From contig CANPGM010000002.1 of NCBI GenBank assembly GCA_947573605.1, forward strand, positions 1 through 64,000: 64,000 bases of DNA, in the 5' to 3' direction. Below are positions 51,999-62,642 of the stretch, piece by piece. The DNA comes from an uncultured Roseburia sp. Lineage in GTDB: Bacteria > Bacillota > Clostridia > Lachnospirales > Lachnospiraceae. Numbering within the stretch: position 1 is the first letter of the stretch; the number at the start of each line of letters is the position of its first letter. The notes beneath the pieces are model-generated. The model was not told the DNA's origin, ran no database searches, and saw only the letters and a list, made by a program, of their open reading frames with translations. Made by a program: the position numbers and the translations under genes.

Positions 51999-54900
51999 CG
52001 CCCCGCTTCCTCTCCCTTCTCCCTAAGTCTTGCCAATACCTCTTCCCCTTCCGAAAGCGTCTCAAGCTTCTGATAGGAAAAACCGGGAAACCTCGGATCA
52101 AAGCCGCAAACCGTATGATACGGACAATAATCGCAGCCGGTGCGGTCGGAAAGCCGGTATGGCTTTACCGAAATATCCCCCTTAAAAATCCGCTTTCCCG
52201 TCTCTATCATTTTCTGATTGACATAGTCTGTCATCGTTTTAAAATCGTCGGTACCTACTGCCTTTGAAGACGCCTTTAACGTGTTGTCCGATTTCAACGC
52301 CACCGGAATTACCGTCGAACTGCCGGTAAAATCCTTATCCATTGCCCGGTAGATATCCGGTTCGTTGTTAACCAGCCCGTTTAGTTTTAACTGCTCTAAA
52401 ATCAGACTTTTGATTTCCGCCTCCGATTCCGTACCGTCTCCTTCCGCCATCGGATGTTTCATATGATAGTAAAAAATGCCTCCCGGCAAAATCTCCTTTC
52501 CGGGGTATTTCGAAGCGGTCAGCTCCATTGCCGCATTCAGATATACTACAAGCTGGAGCTGGAGTCCATGATAGAGATTCAGCAGAGAAAAACTGGTATT
52601 TCCTGATTTGTAGTCGATCACTCTGACATATACTTTATCCTTCTCCTCACAGGTGTCAATCCGGTCAATCCGGCCAAGCAGACGCATTTTTTCCTCTTCG
52701 TTTAACTGAAAATGAACCGCATTAAGGCTGTCGGCATTCGCAAATGAAACTTCGAAGTCGCTCGGAATAAAGCGTCCCCGCTTCACCTGCTCTTTTAACG
52801 CCCATACGGTACAGCGAATGGTCTGCTTTAACCGCTCTAAAAGATAACCGTTTCTCGCTTCTGAAAAAGCGGCGGAACTCCTGCTGCACAAAACCGCTTC
52901 TTCCATACTCTCTTCGGCAAAAGTCTCCTCCGCCTCCGTTGGAAGATCAAACCACGTATATTCCGAATCCTTTATACGATTTGCAAAACGCTCTAACGCA
53001 TCGTGGCAGATATTTCCCATATCAACGCTTGCAAACTCTAACAAGTCACGCTCTTTTAAGCAAAGTCCGTAACTTAAAAAATGGGAAAATGCACAGGCGG
53101 CAAAACGCTCCAGCCTTGTCACACTGTTTTCAAGCGTCGTACCGTAGAGTGCGCGCGCAGCGGCCCGGCCGATCGGCTCGTCCGTGTGAAAAAGACAGGC
53201 GGCGTCCAAAAGCCGCATAATTTCTTCCCGATATTCCTCATTTGACAGATACCATTTTGTAAGCGCGTTCCATTTTCCGTGATCCCCCTCTCTTTTCAAA
53301 CCGTCTAAAAAATAAGAAATACCGTTCTTTGGCGTAATGACAGGCGTATCCGTCTTATCTTCTCCAGCCTCAAAAATCTGCTTACCCTCAAACAGCTTTA
53401 ACAGCGTTCCAATCAGATAAGAACGGCGCAGCGCCTTGCCCTCCGAATTCACTTTAGAAAATGTAACATACAGAAAATCCGACGGTTTCGTCATATTCAG
53501 ATACAGATAAAATTTCTGAATAAATACCTTCTCTCTGGCGCCGGGCGCAAGTTCTAAATTACATTCTGCCATGCGTTCTCTCTCATACTGTGAAAGAATG
53601 CCGCCCTCGCTTCCGGCTTTTGGCACAATTCCGTCGTTGACGCCCAAAAAGAACAAAATCTTAATTCCGCTTAATCTGGTTCGTTCGATATCGCCGATCG
53701 TCACCCGGTCGTTTCCCGGAGGAATCACGCCCACTTTTGCAGCGTCAAAACCTGCGTCCAAAATATCTCCGTATTCCCGAAGAGGCAGCTGTTCTTCTCC
53801 GAGCAGCGCCACCACTTTATCCAGCAAGTCCATTACAATCCGATAAATCTGGCCATACTCCTTCGCTTTTGTCAGTTTTCCCTCCGCTTCATATTCCGCT
53901 TCCTTTTTTTTCATCTTTTTTTCCACGTCAAGCCGGTAGAGCAGACCGTAAAGCGCAATTGTTATGCCCTTTACCGACGAATCCGGAGCGTGAAACGCTT
54001 CATAAAGCGGCGCCAGCAGACCGTATACTTCTTCTCTTGCCGCATTCAGTAAAAGAAATTCCTCGTTCCTGCCTTCGGATAACACAAACGTCCACTTACT
54101 TTTCCATGCGTTTCTTCCCCTTATTCCCTTTGCCAGGACATAATTTTCCAGCCGGTCCACAATTTCCTCGCTGATTCGTTCCGTACAAAGTCCGCACCGC
54201 AAAAAACGGAATACACTTTCGTATGAAAAATCGTATTCGATCACCTCCAGCGCCGCACGAATAAATTCAATCAGCGGATGATACAAAATCGCAGTTGTAC
54301 GATCAATAAAAAAAGGAATTTCAAACTGATTGAAAATCTCCGGCACATAATTCGCATAGAGACTGATTTCTCCGGTAACAACGGCAATGTCTTTATAGGT
54401 GTACCCCTTATCCCGAACCAGCGCCGCAATTTCCGCCGCCGCAAAAGAAAGTTCCTGCCTCGGATTTTTTAAAGAAGCGATTAACACCTCATCCTTCTTG
54501 CCGTTCCATTTCTTCCCGCCAGGTCGAAACAAATTCTGCTCCATAAAAAATAAAGACGGAGCCCTGCAATACCTTTTTTCTCCGGCTCCCGATAGAAGAA
54601 CGGCTTCCTCCACGGAAACCTGCAGCTCGCCTGCAATTTTTAACAATACGGCAACCGTCTTTTTACTCATTGCAAAAAGCTCCTGCTGTCCCCTGCAATG
54701 ATAAACATCCTCTCTGACATCTATCGTTACCGATACTACTATTTTTTCCGCAAGCACAAGAAGCCGCCGGATCAAAAGATTCTGAACCGGCGTAAACCCC
54801 GTAAACTCGTCAAATACAATTACGCTGTCTCTTAAAATGGCGGATTCCTCCGCAACGTCGCACAACAGCGTTAAAACCTCTTCCGCAGTCACATAGGTGA

Positions 54901-55432
54901 CGCCCGGCGCAAGATACCCTTCCAGATATTCCCGAAACCCGCGGTACAGCGTAAGAACGTCAGAAAGTTTTTGAAAAAGAGCATCTCCGATATCCGCCGT
55001 CTGCAAAAAACGCTCCAATTCCTCCGTCGTCACATGATACTGGGACAATTCCGAAATCAGCGACTTCACTTCGCCGATATAACCCATTTTATGAATGCTC
55101 CCGCCCAGTACCTTTAAATCCTTCTTCTTTTCTCCCGCAATTTTCCGAAGCACCAGGTTTTTTCCTGTTTCCTCCAAAATAACTAATTTCTGCTTTCCAA
55201 GTTCATCGAAAACACGGTAAGCCAGGCGCGCAAAACTAAGCACGTCGACATTCATTATCGCGTGCGCCTTCTGTCTTTGCACCAGTTCCCGCTGCGTCTG
55301 CATGGTGTACTGTTCCGGCACCAGCACCAGAAAATTCTTCTTCGGATGCAAGGCCGCCTGTTCCAGTACCGACTCATAAAGATACGTTGACTTTCCGCTG
55401 CCGGAATTGCCGAAAATAAATTGCAGCGACAT
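51995..55432 (-). CDS. addB: AddB, helicase-nuclease subunit
   Basis: 1145 residues, full length. N-terminal P-loop GNSGSGKSTYLYES, inactive helicase-like core, C-terminal nuclease with VRVIDYKSGNTSFS, and the iron-sulfur Cys set (one Cys in RLERFAACAFSHFL and the cluster CDYCPYHTVC). Forms the AddAB complex with the next gene. Starts seven bases after the thymidine kinase stop. Confidence 0.97.
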   Translation of the reverse strand: MSLQFIFGNSGSGKSTYLYESVLEQAALHPKKNFLVLVPEQYTMQTQRELVQRQKAHAIMNVDVLSFARLAYRVFDELGKQKLVILEETGKNLVLRKIAGEKKKDLKVLGGSIHKMGYIGEVKSLISELSQYHVTTEELERFLQTADIGDALFQKLSDVLTLYRGFREYLEGYLAPGVTYVTAEEVLTLLCDVAEESAILRDSVIVFDEFTGFTPVQNLLIRRLLVLAEKIVVSVTIDVREDVYHCRGQQELFAMSKKTVAVLLKIAGELQVSVEEAVLLSGAGEKRYCRAPSLFFMEQNLFRPGGKKWNGKKDEVLIASLKNPRQELSFAAAEIAALVRDKGYTYKDIAVVTGEISLYANYVPEIFNQFEIPFFIDRTTAILYHPLIEFIRAALEVIEYDFSYESVFRFLRCGLCTERISEEIVDRLENYVLAKGIRGRNAWKSKWTFVLSEGRNEEFLLLNAAREEVYGLLAPLYEAFHAPDSSVKGITIALYGLLYRLDVEKKMKKKEAEYEAEGKLTKAKEYGQIYRIVMDLLDKVVALLGEEQLPLREYGDILDAGFDAAKVGVIPPGNDRVTIGDIERTRLSGIKILFFLGVNDGIVPKAGSEGGILSQYERERMAECNLELAPGAREKVFIQKFYLYLNMTKPSDFLYVTFSKVNSEGKALRRSYLIGTLLKLFEGKQIFEAGEDKTDTPVITPKNGISYFLDGLKREGDHGKWNALTKWYLSNEEYREEIMRLLDAACLFHTDEPIGRAAARALYGTTLENSVTRLERFAACAFSHFLSYGLCLKERDLLEFASVDMGNICHDALERFANRIKDSEYTWFDLPTEAEETFAEESMEEAVLCSRSSAAFSEARNGYLLERLKQTIRCTVWALKEQVKRGRFIPSDFEVSFANADSLNAVHFQLNEEEKMRLLGRIDRIDTCEEKDKVYVRVIDYKSGNTSFSLLNLYHGLQLQLVVYLNAAMELTASKYPGKEILPGGIFYYHMKHPMAEGDGTESEAEIKSLILEQLKLNGLVNNEPDIYRAMDKDFTGSSTVIPVALKSDNTLKASSKAVGTDDFKTMTDYVNQKMIETGKRIFKGDISVKPYRLSDRTGCDYCPYHTVCGFDPRFPGFSYQKLETLSEGEEVLARLREKGEEAGR

Positions 55433-55439
55433 ACTTTTC

Positions 55440-56036
55440 TCATTCCTCCTGCGGGATCTTCTCCGGTTTAAAATCCGGTCCGAGATTTCCCTCTCTTAGG
55501 TGTTTTCTGCAAAGCGCCGTGTAGGAATCATTCCCGCCCAGCACAACCTGTTCACCCTCTCTGATAATTCCGTATTGATTAAATCTGGCATTGCACTTTG
55601 CCGCCCGGCCGCACCAGCATACTGTCTTAATCTCTTCAATGATATCCGCCCAGCACATCAGCCAGATACTCCCCGGAAACGGTTCGTTTCGAAAATCGGC
55701 GCGAAGCCCGTAGCAGATTACGGGAACATTCAAATCATCCACCACATGAAGAAAAAACTCTATCTGTTCCTTCGGGCAAAACTGCGCTTCGTCAATAATC
55801 AGACAGTCGTACTTCATAATCTGTGAATCATTCATAGCAAGCAGTTCCTCTGTCCAGATACATTCTTTTTTCAATCCAATGCGGGAATAAATCATCCGCT
55901 CCCCGTTTCTTAAGTCCACCCTCGGTTTCGCAAGCAGCGCCCGCTTTCCGCGTTCTCTGTAGTTATATTCCACCATCAATGCGTTAGCCGTCTTTGAGCT
56001 CCCCATTGCCCCGTAACGAAAATACAGTTTTGCCAT
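55440..56036 (-). CDS. tdk: Thymidine kinase
   Basis: 198 residues. P-loop YGAMGSSKTANALM, DEAQF motif in LIIDEAQFCPKEQI, lasso region YGLRADFRNEPFPGS, and zinc ligands (VCWCGRAAKCNARFN, plus a late Cys). Salvages thymidine to dTMP. It heads the tdk-addB-addA-maf string. Confidence 0.95.
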   Translation of the reverse strand: MAKLYFRYGAMGSSKTANALMVEYNYRERGKRALLAKPRVDLRNGERMIYSRIGLKKECIWTEELLAMNDSQIMKYDCLIIDEAQFCPKEQIEFFLHVVDDLNVPVICYGLRADFRNEPFPGSIWLMCWADIIEEIKTVCWCGRAAKCNARFNQYGIIREGEQVVLGGNDSYTALCRKHLREGNLGPDFKPEKIPQEE

Positions 56037-56157
56037 ACGCTTATCAAACCTTTCTTAATAAAACACCTGTTAGACAATTAAGCCCCGGTATACAACCCTT
56101 AAAACATTCTTATTGTATACCGAAGCTTCGCATCTTCCAATGGTATTTTTTTCCGGC

Positions 56158-57954
56158 TTATTTTTCCGCCGTTTTCTTTTTATTTTTCTTAAAACTGCCT
56201 ATGTCGTATTTTACCGCGTACTCCTCAAAGCAGGCTTTATAAGAATCATTCTTCATTTCCCGAACGCTTTTTAAATATTCATGCGTATCGAACTCCGCCG
56301 CCTCCAGTTCAATCATAACTACCGCAACGTTAGAGCAATGTGCGCCGATACGCTCAAGGTTTGTAAGCAGATCGTTAAATGCAAATCCCTGTTTCAGCTC
56401 GCACTTTCCTGCACGCAGTCTGGCAATATGACGCGATTTCAAATCGCCGCAGAGAATGCCAATCAGCTCCCGCAGCGGTTCCACTTTTCCGGCGGCCTTT
56501 AAATCATCTTCAATAAATGCGCGAACCGTCAAATCCACAATATCCTTGACCGCCGATTCCACTACATCCAGCTCATACTGGGCCTCCGTTGAAAAGGAGA
56601 TCTTTTTCTCATTGATTTCGTTTGCAACTTTCGAAATATTGACCGCATGATCGCCGAGCCGTTCAAAATCGCTTAATGTATGTAAAAACTTGGAAACCTG
56701 CTTCGTCTGCATAACCGTCATTTCCCTTCCGGTCAACTGCATCAGATAGTTTCCCAGTCTGTCCTCATAATTATCAATCAGATTTTCCTTCTCAAAAATT
56801 TTCTGATAGCGTTCCTCCGAGTAATTTTCCATCAGGCCAAACGCACGGAAAATATTTTTTCTCGCCTTTTTCGCCATTCCGTTCATGGTCTGATGGCTCC
56901 TGGCGATTGCAAGCGCCGGATATGCGAGGAAACGCTCTTCCAATAAATCAAAATCTTCCTGTTCTTCCCTTTCCTCCGGCTGGTCTTTAATCAGTCTGCA
57001 TACCAGCTTTTCCATCTGCTTTATAAACGGAAGCAGTACGCAGATAGTCGCCGTACGAAACACCGTGTTCAAAAGCGCAATGGAAAAGGGATTCATCGCC
57101 ATATCCATAAATTCAAAATGTACGATTGCGTGAACCGTATAAAAAACGACCGACCACAGTACCATACCAAATAAATCGTTAATCAGGTAAACAAGCGCCG
57201 TCCTTTTTCCGTTCTTATTCGTTCCAATTGCGGAAAGAAGCACCGGACATGCCGCACCGACGCCAATCCCCATTGTAATCGGAAACGCCGTAGAAAAACT
57301 GACAGATCCGGTTACGGAAAGCGCCTGCAGAATCCCGACCGAAGCGGACGCGCTCTGCAGCACCGCCGTAAAAAGGATTCCAACAAGGATTCCCATAATC
57401 GGATTGGAAAACATCGTAAGCGCATTCGTAAAATGCGGATTACTCTTCAGAGAAGAAACCGCGCCGCTCATGGCCTGCATTCCGGTCATAAGAATTGCAA
57501 AGCCCAGCATAATATCGCCGACGTTTTTATAGGCTGCTTTTTTCAATACCATTTTGAAAACAATACCGACAATCGCCACAATGGCGGTGATCGTCGCTGT
57601 AGACAGAAGCTGCGCGATCCCTGCCGAACCTTCAATATAAGAAAGACAGATAATCCATCCCGTGATACTGGTACCGATATTCGCGCCCATGATAATACCG
57701 ATGGCCTGAGAGACTTTCATCATTCCGGAATTGACAAAGCCGACCACCATAACTGTCGTCGCCGAGGAAGACTGTATCACCGCCGTAACCCCCGCGCCGA
57801 GCAGTACGCCTTTAATCGGCGTATTTGTCAGCTTATATAAAATCAACTCCAGTTTATTTCCCGCAACCTTTTTTAATCCGTCCCCCATCAGCGACATTCC
57901 AAAAAGAAACAGCGCGACACCGCTCAGCAGCGACAAGATATTCGTAATTCCCAT
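56158..57954 (-). CDS. Na/Pi cotransporter family protein with PhoU-like tail
   Basis: 598 residues. Membrane half (about 1-320) has two inverted repeats, each with the QSSSA signature (VIQSSSATTVMVVG and VLQSASASVGILQ); the soluble C-terminal half (about 340-560) is helical and PhoU-like (LHTLSDFERLGDHAVNISKV, LLTNLERIGAHCSNVAV). Likely sodium-driven phosphate uptake or, as for YjbB relatives, phosphate export. Stands alone with its own flanks. Confidence 0.93.
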   Translation of the reverse strand: MGITNILSLLSGVALFLFGMSLMGDGLKKVAGNKLELILYKLTNTPIKGVLLGAGVTAVIQSSSATTVMVVGFVNSGMMKVSQAIGIIMGANIGTSITGWIICLSYIEGSAGIAQLLSTATITAIVAIVGIVFKMVLKKAAYKNVGDIMLGFAILMTGMQAMSGAVSSLKSNPHFTNALTMFSNPIMGILVGILFTAVLQSASASVGILQALSVTGSVSFSTAFPITMGIGVGAACPVLLSAIGTNKNGKRTALVYLINDLFGMVLWSVVFYTVHAIVHFEFMDMAMNPFSIALLNTVFRTATICVLLPFIKQMEKLVCRLIKDQPEEREEQEDFDLLEERFLAYPALAIARSHQTMNGMAKKARKNIFRAFGLMENYSEERYQKIFEKENLIDNYEDRLGNYLMQLTGREMTVMQTKQVSKFLHTLSDFERLGDHAVNISKVANEINEKKISFSTEAQYELDVVESAVKDIVDLTVRAFIEDDLKAAGKVEPLRELIGILCGDLKSRHIARLRAGKCELKQGFAFNDLLTNLERIGAHCSNVAVVMIELEAAEFDTHEYLKSVREMKNDSYKACFEEYAVKYDIGSFKKNKKKTAEK

Positions 57955-58163
57955 TTTCCGTTTCCCTCATTTATGAGAAGCTTCTTATTACTGCCTTAAA
58001 AGCTTTTCTCTTTCGGATTTAATAGATTCTTCCTTATTATAGACTATTTGACAATTATTTTACAATCTTTTACAATTAATTTAAATCGAAATCTGCATGT
58101 TGTATAAATTTTTTCTATTTCTTTCTCGTTTTTTGACGAAAATGGGGAAACGGCATTACAAAA

Positions 58164-58188
58164 ACCGGCATTCTTTTAGAATGCCGGT
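58164..58188. terminator. Terminator at the end of the pentose operon
   Basis: ACCGGCATTC, loop TTTTA, GAATGCCGGT: a perfect 10-bp stem with T-runs on both strands. Ends the minus-strand operon 14 bp after the galM stop. Confidence 0.92.
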
Positions 58189-58201
58189 TTTTTTGAAACT
58201 A

Positions 58202-59239
58202 TTATTCCACTGAAAAACAATACTTCGTTGTTGTCTGATACTTCTCTCCTGCAGGGAGTACCGGACTCTTAAAATTCGCATCATTGACCGCATTCGGAAA
58301 ATACTGCGTCTCAAGGCAGAAGCCGTGGCGGTCGTCATAAGAAGCGCCGTCCTTTCCGTCCTGCTTCTTGATAAAGTTTCCGGTATAGAGCTGAATACCG
58401 ACACAGTCCGTATAAACTTCCATGCAGATGCCGGATCGCGCTGCTTTTGCCTTCGCCGCAAGGCGCATCGTTCCGTCCGCTCCGTCAATCGCGTAGTTAT
58501 GGTCATAACCGCCCACAAATTTCAACTGTTCAAAATCATCCCCGATACGCGCTCCGATTTTGGTCGATGTACGAAAATCCATTGGCGTACCGGTCACATC
58601 CGCATTTTCTCCGGTCGGAATTGACTTAAAATCAATTACCGGATTGTAATGAGAGGACGCAATCATAAGCTCATGGTCTTCAATGCTTCCGCTCTTATGA
58701 CCGTCCAAATTGAAATAAGTGTGGTTCGTAAAGTTTGCAACCGTTGTTTTGTCCGATTCCGCCTCATATGCAATGACAAGCTCGTTCTCATCTGTCAGCG
58801 AATAACTTACCTTTGCCGTCATATTTCCCGGAAAATCCTGCTCTCCGTCTTTGCTTAAATAAGAAAAAACAACGCTCTGCGGCTCTTCTTTTTCTGTTTC
58901 CCAAATTGCCGCATGAAAACCGTTTTTACCGCTGTGCAGATTATTCTCATTATCATTCTGCTCTAACTGATACTCCACTCCGTCAAGCGTAATTTTTGCC
59001 TGATCGATCCGGTTCGAATTCCTTCCGATTACGGCTCCGAAATAAGTCGTGTGGTTTTGATAGTCCGCCGGTTTGTCGTATCCCAATACCACATCTCTCT
59101 GCATTCCGTCCGCATCTTTTACTTTAACGGATACTATCGCTGCGCCCAGATCCGTCACGGTTACTTCCATACCGTTTTTATTTGTCAGGGTAAATTTCTT
59201 TACCTCTTTTCCTTCGTTTGTGTTCCCAAATACTTCCAT
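58202..59239 (-). CDS. galM: Aldose 1-epimerase (mutarotase)
   Basis: 345 residues. AVIGRNSNRIDQAKITLDG, LHSGKNGFHAAIW with the catalytic His, FTNHTYFNLDGH, YDHNYAID, and a late FCLETQYFPNAVND containing the catalytic Glu. Interconverts alpha and beta anomers of aldoses. Last gene of the pentose operon; may act on arabinose or galactose. Starts 48 bp after araD. Confidence 0.94.
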   Translation of the reverse strand: MEVFGNTNEGKEVKKFTLTNKNGMEVTVTDLGAAIVSVKVKDADGMQRDVVLGYDKPADYQNHTTYFGAVIGRNSNRIDQAKITLDGVEYQLEQNDNENNLHSGKNGFHAAIWETEKEEPQSVVFSYLSKDGEQDFPGNMTAKVSYSLTDENELVIAYEAESDKTTVANFTNHTYFNLDGHKSGSIEDHELMIASSHYNPVIDFKSIPTGENADVTGTPMDFRTSTKIGARIGDDFEQLKFVGGYDHNYAIDGADGTMRLAAKAKAARSGICMEVYTDCVGIQLYTGNFIKKQDGKDGASYDDRHGFCLETQYFPNAVNDANFKSPVLPAGEKYQTTTKYCFSVE

Positions 59240-59286
59240 CCTTCACCTATACCTTTCCGAAAACAATCCGCTTCTGTCTAAAACCT

Positions 59287-60003
59287 TTAAACGTCTTCGT
59301 TCTTTTCACACGTCTGCCCGTAATAAGCATTCTTTCCGTGCTTTCGGTAGAAATGCTTCTCCCTGATGCAGTCGGGCGCCGGTTTTACCTGCGGATTTAA
59401 AAGCTCCGTATAGCGCGCCATTTTGGCGACTTCTTCCAAAACCACAGCATTATGCACCGCTTCGGCAGCATCCTTTCCCCATGCAAACGGACCGTGATTT
59501 TTACAGAGGACGGCAGGCGTATAGGACGGATTTATTCCGCGTTCCTCAAACGTTTCAATTATGACTTTGCCGGTATTTTTTTCATACTCCCCTTCGATTT
59601 CTCCCGGCGTTAAATTCCTTGCGCACGGAATCGCACCAAAAAAATAATCCGCATGTGTCGTTCCGTAAAGAGGGATATCACGTCCCGCCTGCGCCCATGC
59701 GACGGCCTCCGGAGAATGCGTATGAACGATTCCTCCGATCACCTTAAATTCCCGATAGAGCATTGCATGAGTCGCCGTATCCGAAGAGGGCCGATACCGC
59801 CCTTCTATCCGGTTTCCGTCCAAATCCATGACAACCATATCCTCCGGTGTTAACACGTCATAATCTACCCCGCTCGGCTTGATTACAAAATATCCGGTTT
59901 CCCTGTCGATTCCGCTGACATTTCCCCATGTATACGTAACAAGGCTGCGGCGCGGAAGCTCCATATTGGCCTCGTACACCTGCTTTTTTAATTCCTCTAA
60001 CAT
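59287..60003 (-). CDS. araD: L-ribulose-5-phosphate 4-epimerase
   Basis: 238 residues, typical length. [20 protein letters not shown], metal-binding [35 protein letters not shown], and [20 protein letters not shown] with the third zinc His. Converts L-ribulose-5-P to D-xylulose-5-P, which the transketolase and transaldolase of the same operon then use. Relatives act on L-xylulose-5-P or ascorbate products, but context favours arabinose. Confidence 0.93.
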   Translation of the reverse strand: MLEELKKQVYEANMELPRRSLVTYTWGNVSGIDRETGYFVIKPSGVDYDVLTPEDMVVMDLDGNRIEGRYRPSSDTATHAMLYREFKVIGGIVHTHSPEAVAWAQAGRDIPLYGTTHADYFFGAIPCARNLTPGEIEGEYEKNTGKVIIETFEERGINPSYTPAVLCKNHGPFAWGKDAAEAVHNAVVLEEVAKMARYTELLNPQVKPAPDCIREKHFYRKHGKNAYYGQTCEKNEDV

Positions 60004-60039
60004 GGCACCCCCTGTTTATAAAGACTTCCTTCCGCTCTT

Positions 60040-61002
60040 TTACTTCCCAAGCTCCTTACATATGCGGGCTGTGATACCTTCCGCATCCAGCTCATACTTA
60101 TGAAGCAGCTCTTTTGCAGGACCGGACTCTCCGAAAACATCATTCACTCCGATCCGTGTTACCTTTGTCGGATAGTTCTCGCTTAATACCTCGGAAACCG
60201 CCGCGCCGAGGCCGCCGATTACGGAGTGCTCCTCCACAGTAAACACTCTTCCCGTCTTCTTTGCCGCATTGATTACAATTTCCTCATCCAGCGGCTTAAT
60301 CGTATGAATATTAATCACCTGCGCGCTCACGCCTTTTTCCGAAAGCTTTTCCGCTGCTTCCATTGCTTCGGAAACACACAGTCCGGTTGCAATAATCGTA
60401 ATATCGGAACCGTCACGAAGCTCTACGCCTTTTCCGATTTCAAAATGATAGGACGCCTCGTCATTAAATACCGGAACCGCAAGTCGTCCGAATCTTAAGT
60501 ATACGGGACCGACATATTCATACGCGGCCTTTACGGCAGCTCTTGCCTCTACATCGTCGCATGGATTAATCACAACCATCCCGGGAATTGCACGCATGAG
60601 CGCAATGTCCTCGTTGCACTGATGGGAAGCGCCGTCCTCTCCTACCGAAATACCTGCATGTGTTGCTCCGATCTTTACGTTCAGATGCGGATATCCGATC
60701 GAATTGCGCACCTGTTCAAAAGAACGGCCGGCTGCAAACATAGCAAAGGTACTGATAAACGGTACAAAACCGCAGGTGGAAAGTCCGGCTGCAATGCCGG
60801 TCATATTCGCTTCCGCGATTCCGCAGTCAATATGCCGTTCGGGAAACGCTTTCTTAAAAACGCCTGTCTTCGTGGCAGCCGCAAGATCCGCATCCAGTAC
60901 AAGAAGATTTTCGTGTTCTTTACCAAGCTCAACTAAAGCATTGCCGTAGCTGTCTCTTGTTGCTATCTTTGTCTGAACATTCGCTGTTTTTACTTCTGAC
61001 AC
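60040..61002 (-). CDS. Transketolase, C-terminal subunit
   Basis: 320 residues starting from a GTG at 61002, overlapping the N-terminal subunit by 13 bp. RDSYGNALVELGKEHENLLV, then CGIAEANMTGIAAGLSTCG and HAGISVGEDGASHQCNEDIA are the pyrimidine-binding and C-terminal domain motifs. With the next protein upstream it forms the two-subunit enzyme used by many Clostridia. GTG start with only a modest RBS suggests coupling to the upstream gene. Confidence 0.95.
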   Translation of the reverse strand: MSEVKTANVQTKIATRDSYGNALVELGKEHENLLVLDADLAAATKTGVFKKAFPERHIDCGIAEANMTGIAAGLSTCGFVPFISTFAMFAAGRSFEQVRNSIGYPHLNVKIGATHAGISVGEDGASHQCNEDIALMRAIPGMVVINPCDDVEARAAVKAAYEYVGPVYLRFGRLAVPVFNDEASYHFEIGKGVELRDGSDITIIATGLCVSEAMEAAEKLSEKGVSAQVINIHTIKPLDEEIVINAAKKTGRVFTVEEHSVIGGLGAAVSEVLSENYPTKVTRIGVNDVFGESGPAKELLHKYELDAEGITARICKELGK

Positions 61003-61826
61003 AATGCTTCACCAACCTTTCTCAAATCCTCCATCGCAACCGCATACTCTTCATCGTTCGGCGCTTTTCCATGCCAGCCCACGCTGTTTTCCATAAAGGA
61101 TACGTCTTTTCCTTTTAAGGTGTGCGCAACGATCGCCGTCGGCATCCCCTTTGTTGCCTTTGCTTCGTCAAATGCCGCTTTCAGCTCGTCAAAATCATTT
61201 CCGTTGATATTAATCACATGGAAATTAAACGCTTCAAACTTTTTATCAATCGGATACGGAGAACATACTTCGTCAATCGCTCCGTCAATCTGCAGATTGT
61301 TGTTGTCTACGATAACACAGAGATTATCCAGCTTACGATGACCGGCAAACATGGAAGCCTCCCAAATCTGTCCTTCTTCAATCTCACCGTCTCCGCAGAG
61401 TGCATACACACGGTAGTTCTTATCCTGCAGTTTTCCTGCCAATGCCATTCCCACTGCAGCCGACAACCCCTGTCCGAGTGAACCGGAGGACATATCTACG
61501 CCCGGAATATGTTTCATATCCGGATGTCCCTGCAAATAAGACCCCGTATGACGCAGCGTCACCAGATCCTCTACCGGAAAATATCCTCTGTTTGCAAGTG
61601 TAGAATAAAGTCCCGGAGCCGTATGACCTTTGGATAATACAAAACGGTCTCTGTCCGCATCCTTCGGATTGTTCGGATCAATATTCATTTCCTCAAAATA
61701 TAAATATGTAAAAATATCCGCTGCGGAAAGAGAGCCGCCCGGATGTCCGGCCTTTGCCGCATGAACAGCCGTTACAATGCCCTTACGAACTTCGACAGCT
61801 GTCTTTTGAAGTTCCAATTTATTCAT
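60990..61826 (-). CDS. Transketolase, N-terminal (TPP-binding) subunit
   Basis: 278 residues from the ATG at 61826 (GGGGA upstream). HAAKAGHPGGSLSAADIFTY, SKGHTAPGLYS and the thiamine-diphosphate motif CGDGEIEEGQIWEAS ... VDNNNLQIDG. Together with the C-terminal subunit transfers two-carbon units between sugar phosphates. Confidence 0.96.
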   Translation of the reverse strand: MNKLELQKTAVEVRKGIVTAVHAAKAGHPGGSLSAADIFTYLYFEEMNIDPNNPKDADRDRFVLSKGHTAPGLYSTLANRGYFPVEDLVTLRHTGSYLQGHPDMKHIPGVDMSSGSLGQGLSAAVGMALAGKLQDKNYRVYALCGDGEIEEGQIWEASMFAGHRKLDNLCVIVDNNNLQIDGAIDEVCSPYPIDKKFEAFNFHVININGNDFDELKAAFDEAKATKGMPTAIVAHTLKGKDVSFMENSVGWHGKAPNDEEYAVAMEDLRKVGEALCQK

Positions 61827-61895
61827 GATTTTCCCCATTTCTGCGCTGTTATTCTCGCACATAAACATATTATAATCAGGCCAACCGCCCGAAAA

Positions 61896-62549
61896 TTAGT
61901 CGCCGAATACTGCCCTGTAATCCGCCTGGAATTTCTCGATTCCCTGATCGGTAAGCGGATGTTTTGTCATCTGCTCAATTACCTTATAAGGTATCGTAGC
62001 AATATGAGCTCCTGCGAGCGCACAATCCGTTACATGAATCGTATGACGAATGGAAGCCGCAATAATTTGCGTCTCGTAACCATAAATATCAAAAATCTCA
62101 GCTATGGTACGGATTAAATCAATTCCCGGCTGGCTTACGTCGTCAAGTCTTCCGAGGAACGGAGAAACGTAGGTCGCTCCGGCTTCTGCGGCAAGCAAAG
62201 CCTGGTTTGCAGAAAAAATCAACGTTACATTCGTCTTAATTCCTTCTTTGGAAAGTACTTTAACCGCTTTTAAGCCCTCTACCGTCATAGGAATCTTTAC
62301 AACCATATTCTTATGAATTGCTGCGATTTCACGTCCTTCTTTAATCATTCCTTCCGCGTCTACTGTCGTCGCCTTAACTTCCCCGCTGATTGGTCCGTCA
62401 ACAATAGACGTAATTTCTTTGATTACCTCATTAAAATCTCTTCCTTCCTTTGCAATCAGGGAAGGATTGGTCGTAACGCCACAGATTACCCCCATATCAT
62501 TTGCTTTACGGATATCCTCTACATTTGCAGTGTCAATAAAAAATTTCAT
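61896..62549 (-). CDS. tal: Transaldolase, short (TalC/FSA-like) type
   Basis: 217 residues from the ATG at 62549 (AAAGGAG nine bases upstream). [31 protein letters not shown] segment ([17 protein letters not shown]), Schiff-base Lys in NMVVKIPMT, and [18 protein letters not shown]. Transfers dihydroxyacetone units between sugar phosphates, or in the FSA subgroup cleaves fructose-6-phosphate. Context with split transketolase supports transaldolase. Confidence 0.94.
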   Translation of the reverse strand: MKFFIDTANVEDIRKANDMGVICGVTTNPSLIAKEGRDFNEVIKEITSIVDGPISGEVKATTVDAEGMIKEGREIAAIHKNMVVKIPMTVEGLKAVKVLSKEGIKTNVTLIFSANQALLAAEAGATYVSPFLGRLDDVSQPGIDLIRTIAEIFDIYGYETQIIAASIRHTIHVTDCALAGAHIATIPYKVIEQMTKHPLTDQGIEKFQADYRAVFGD

Positions 62550-62642
62550 CGCATTCTTCTCCTTTTCTTTTTTTGCGTGCTCGTGCACAGTACTTATATT
62601 CTTATCTTATTATGTAACGGAAAAAAAATCAATAACTATTTT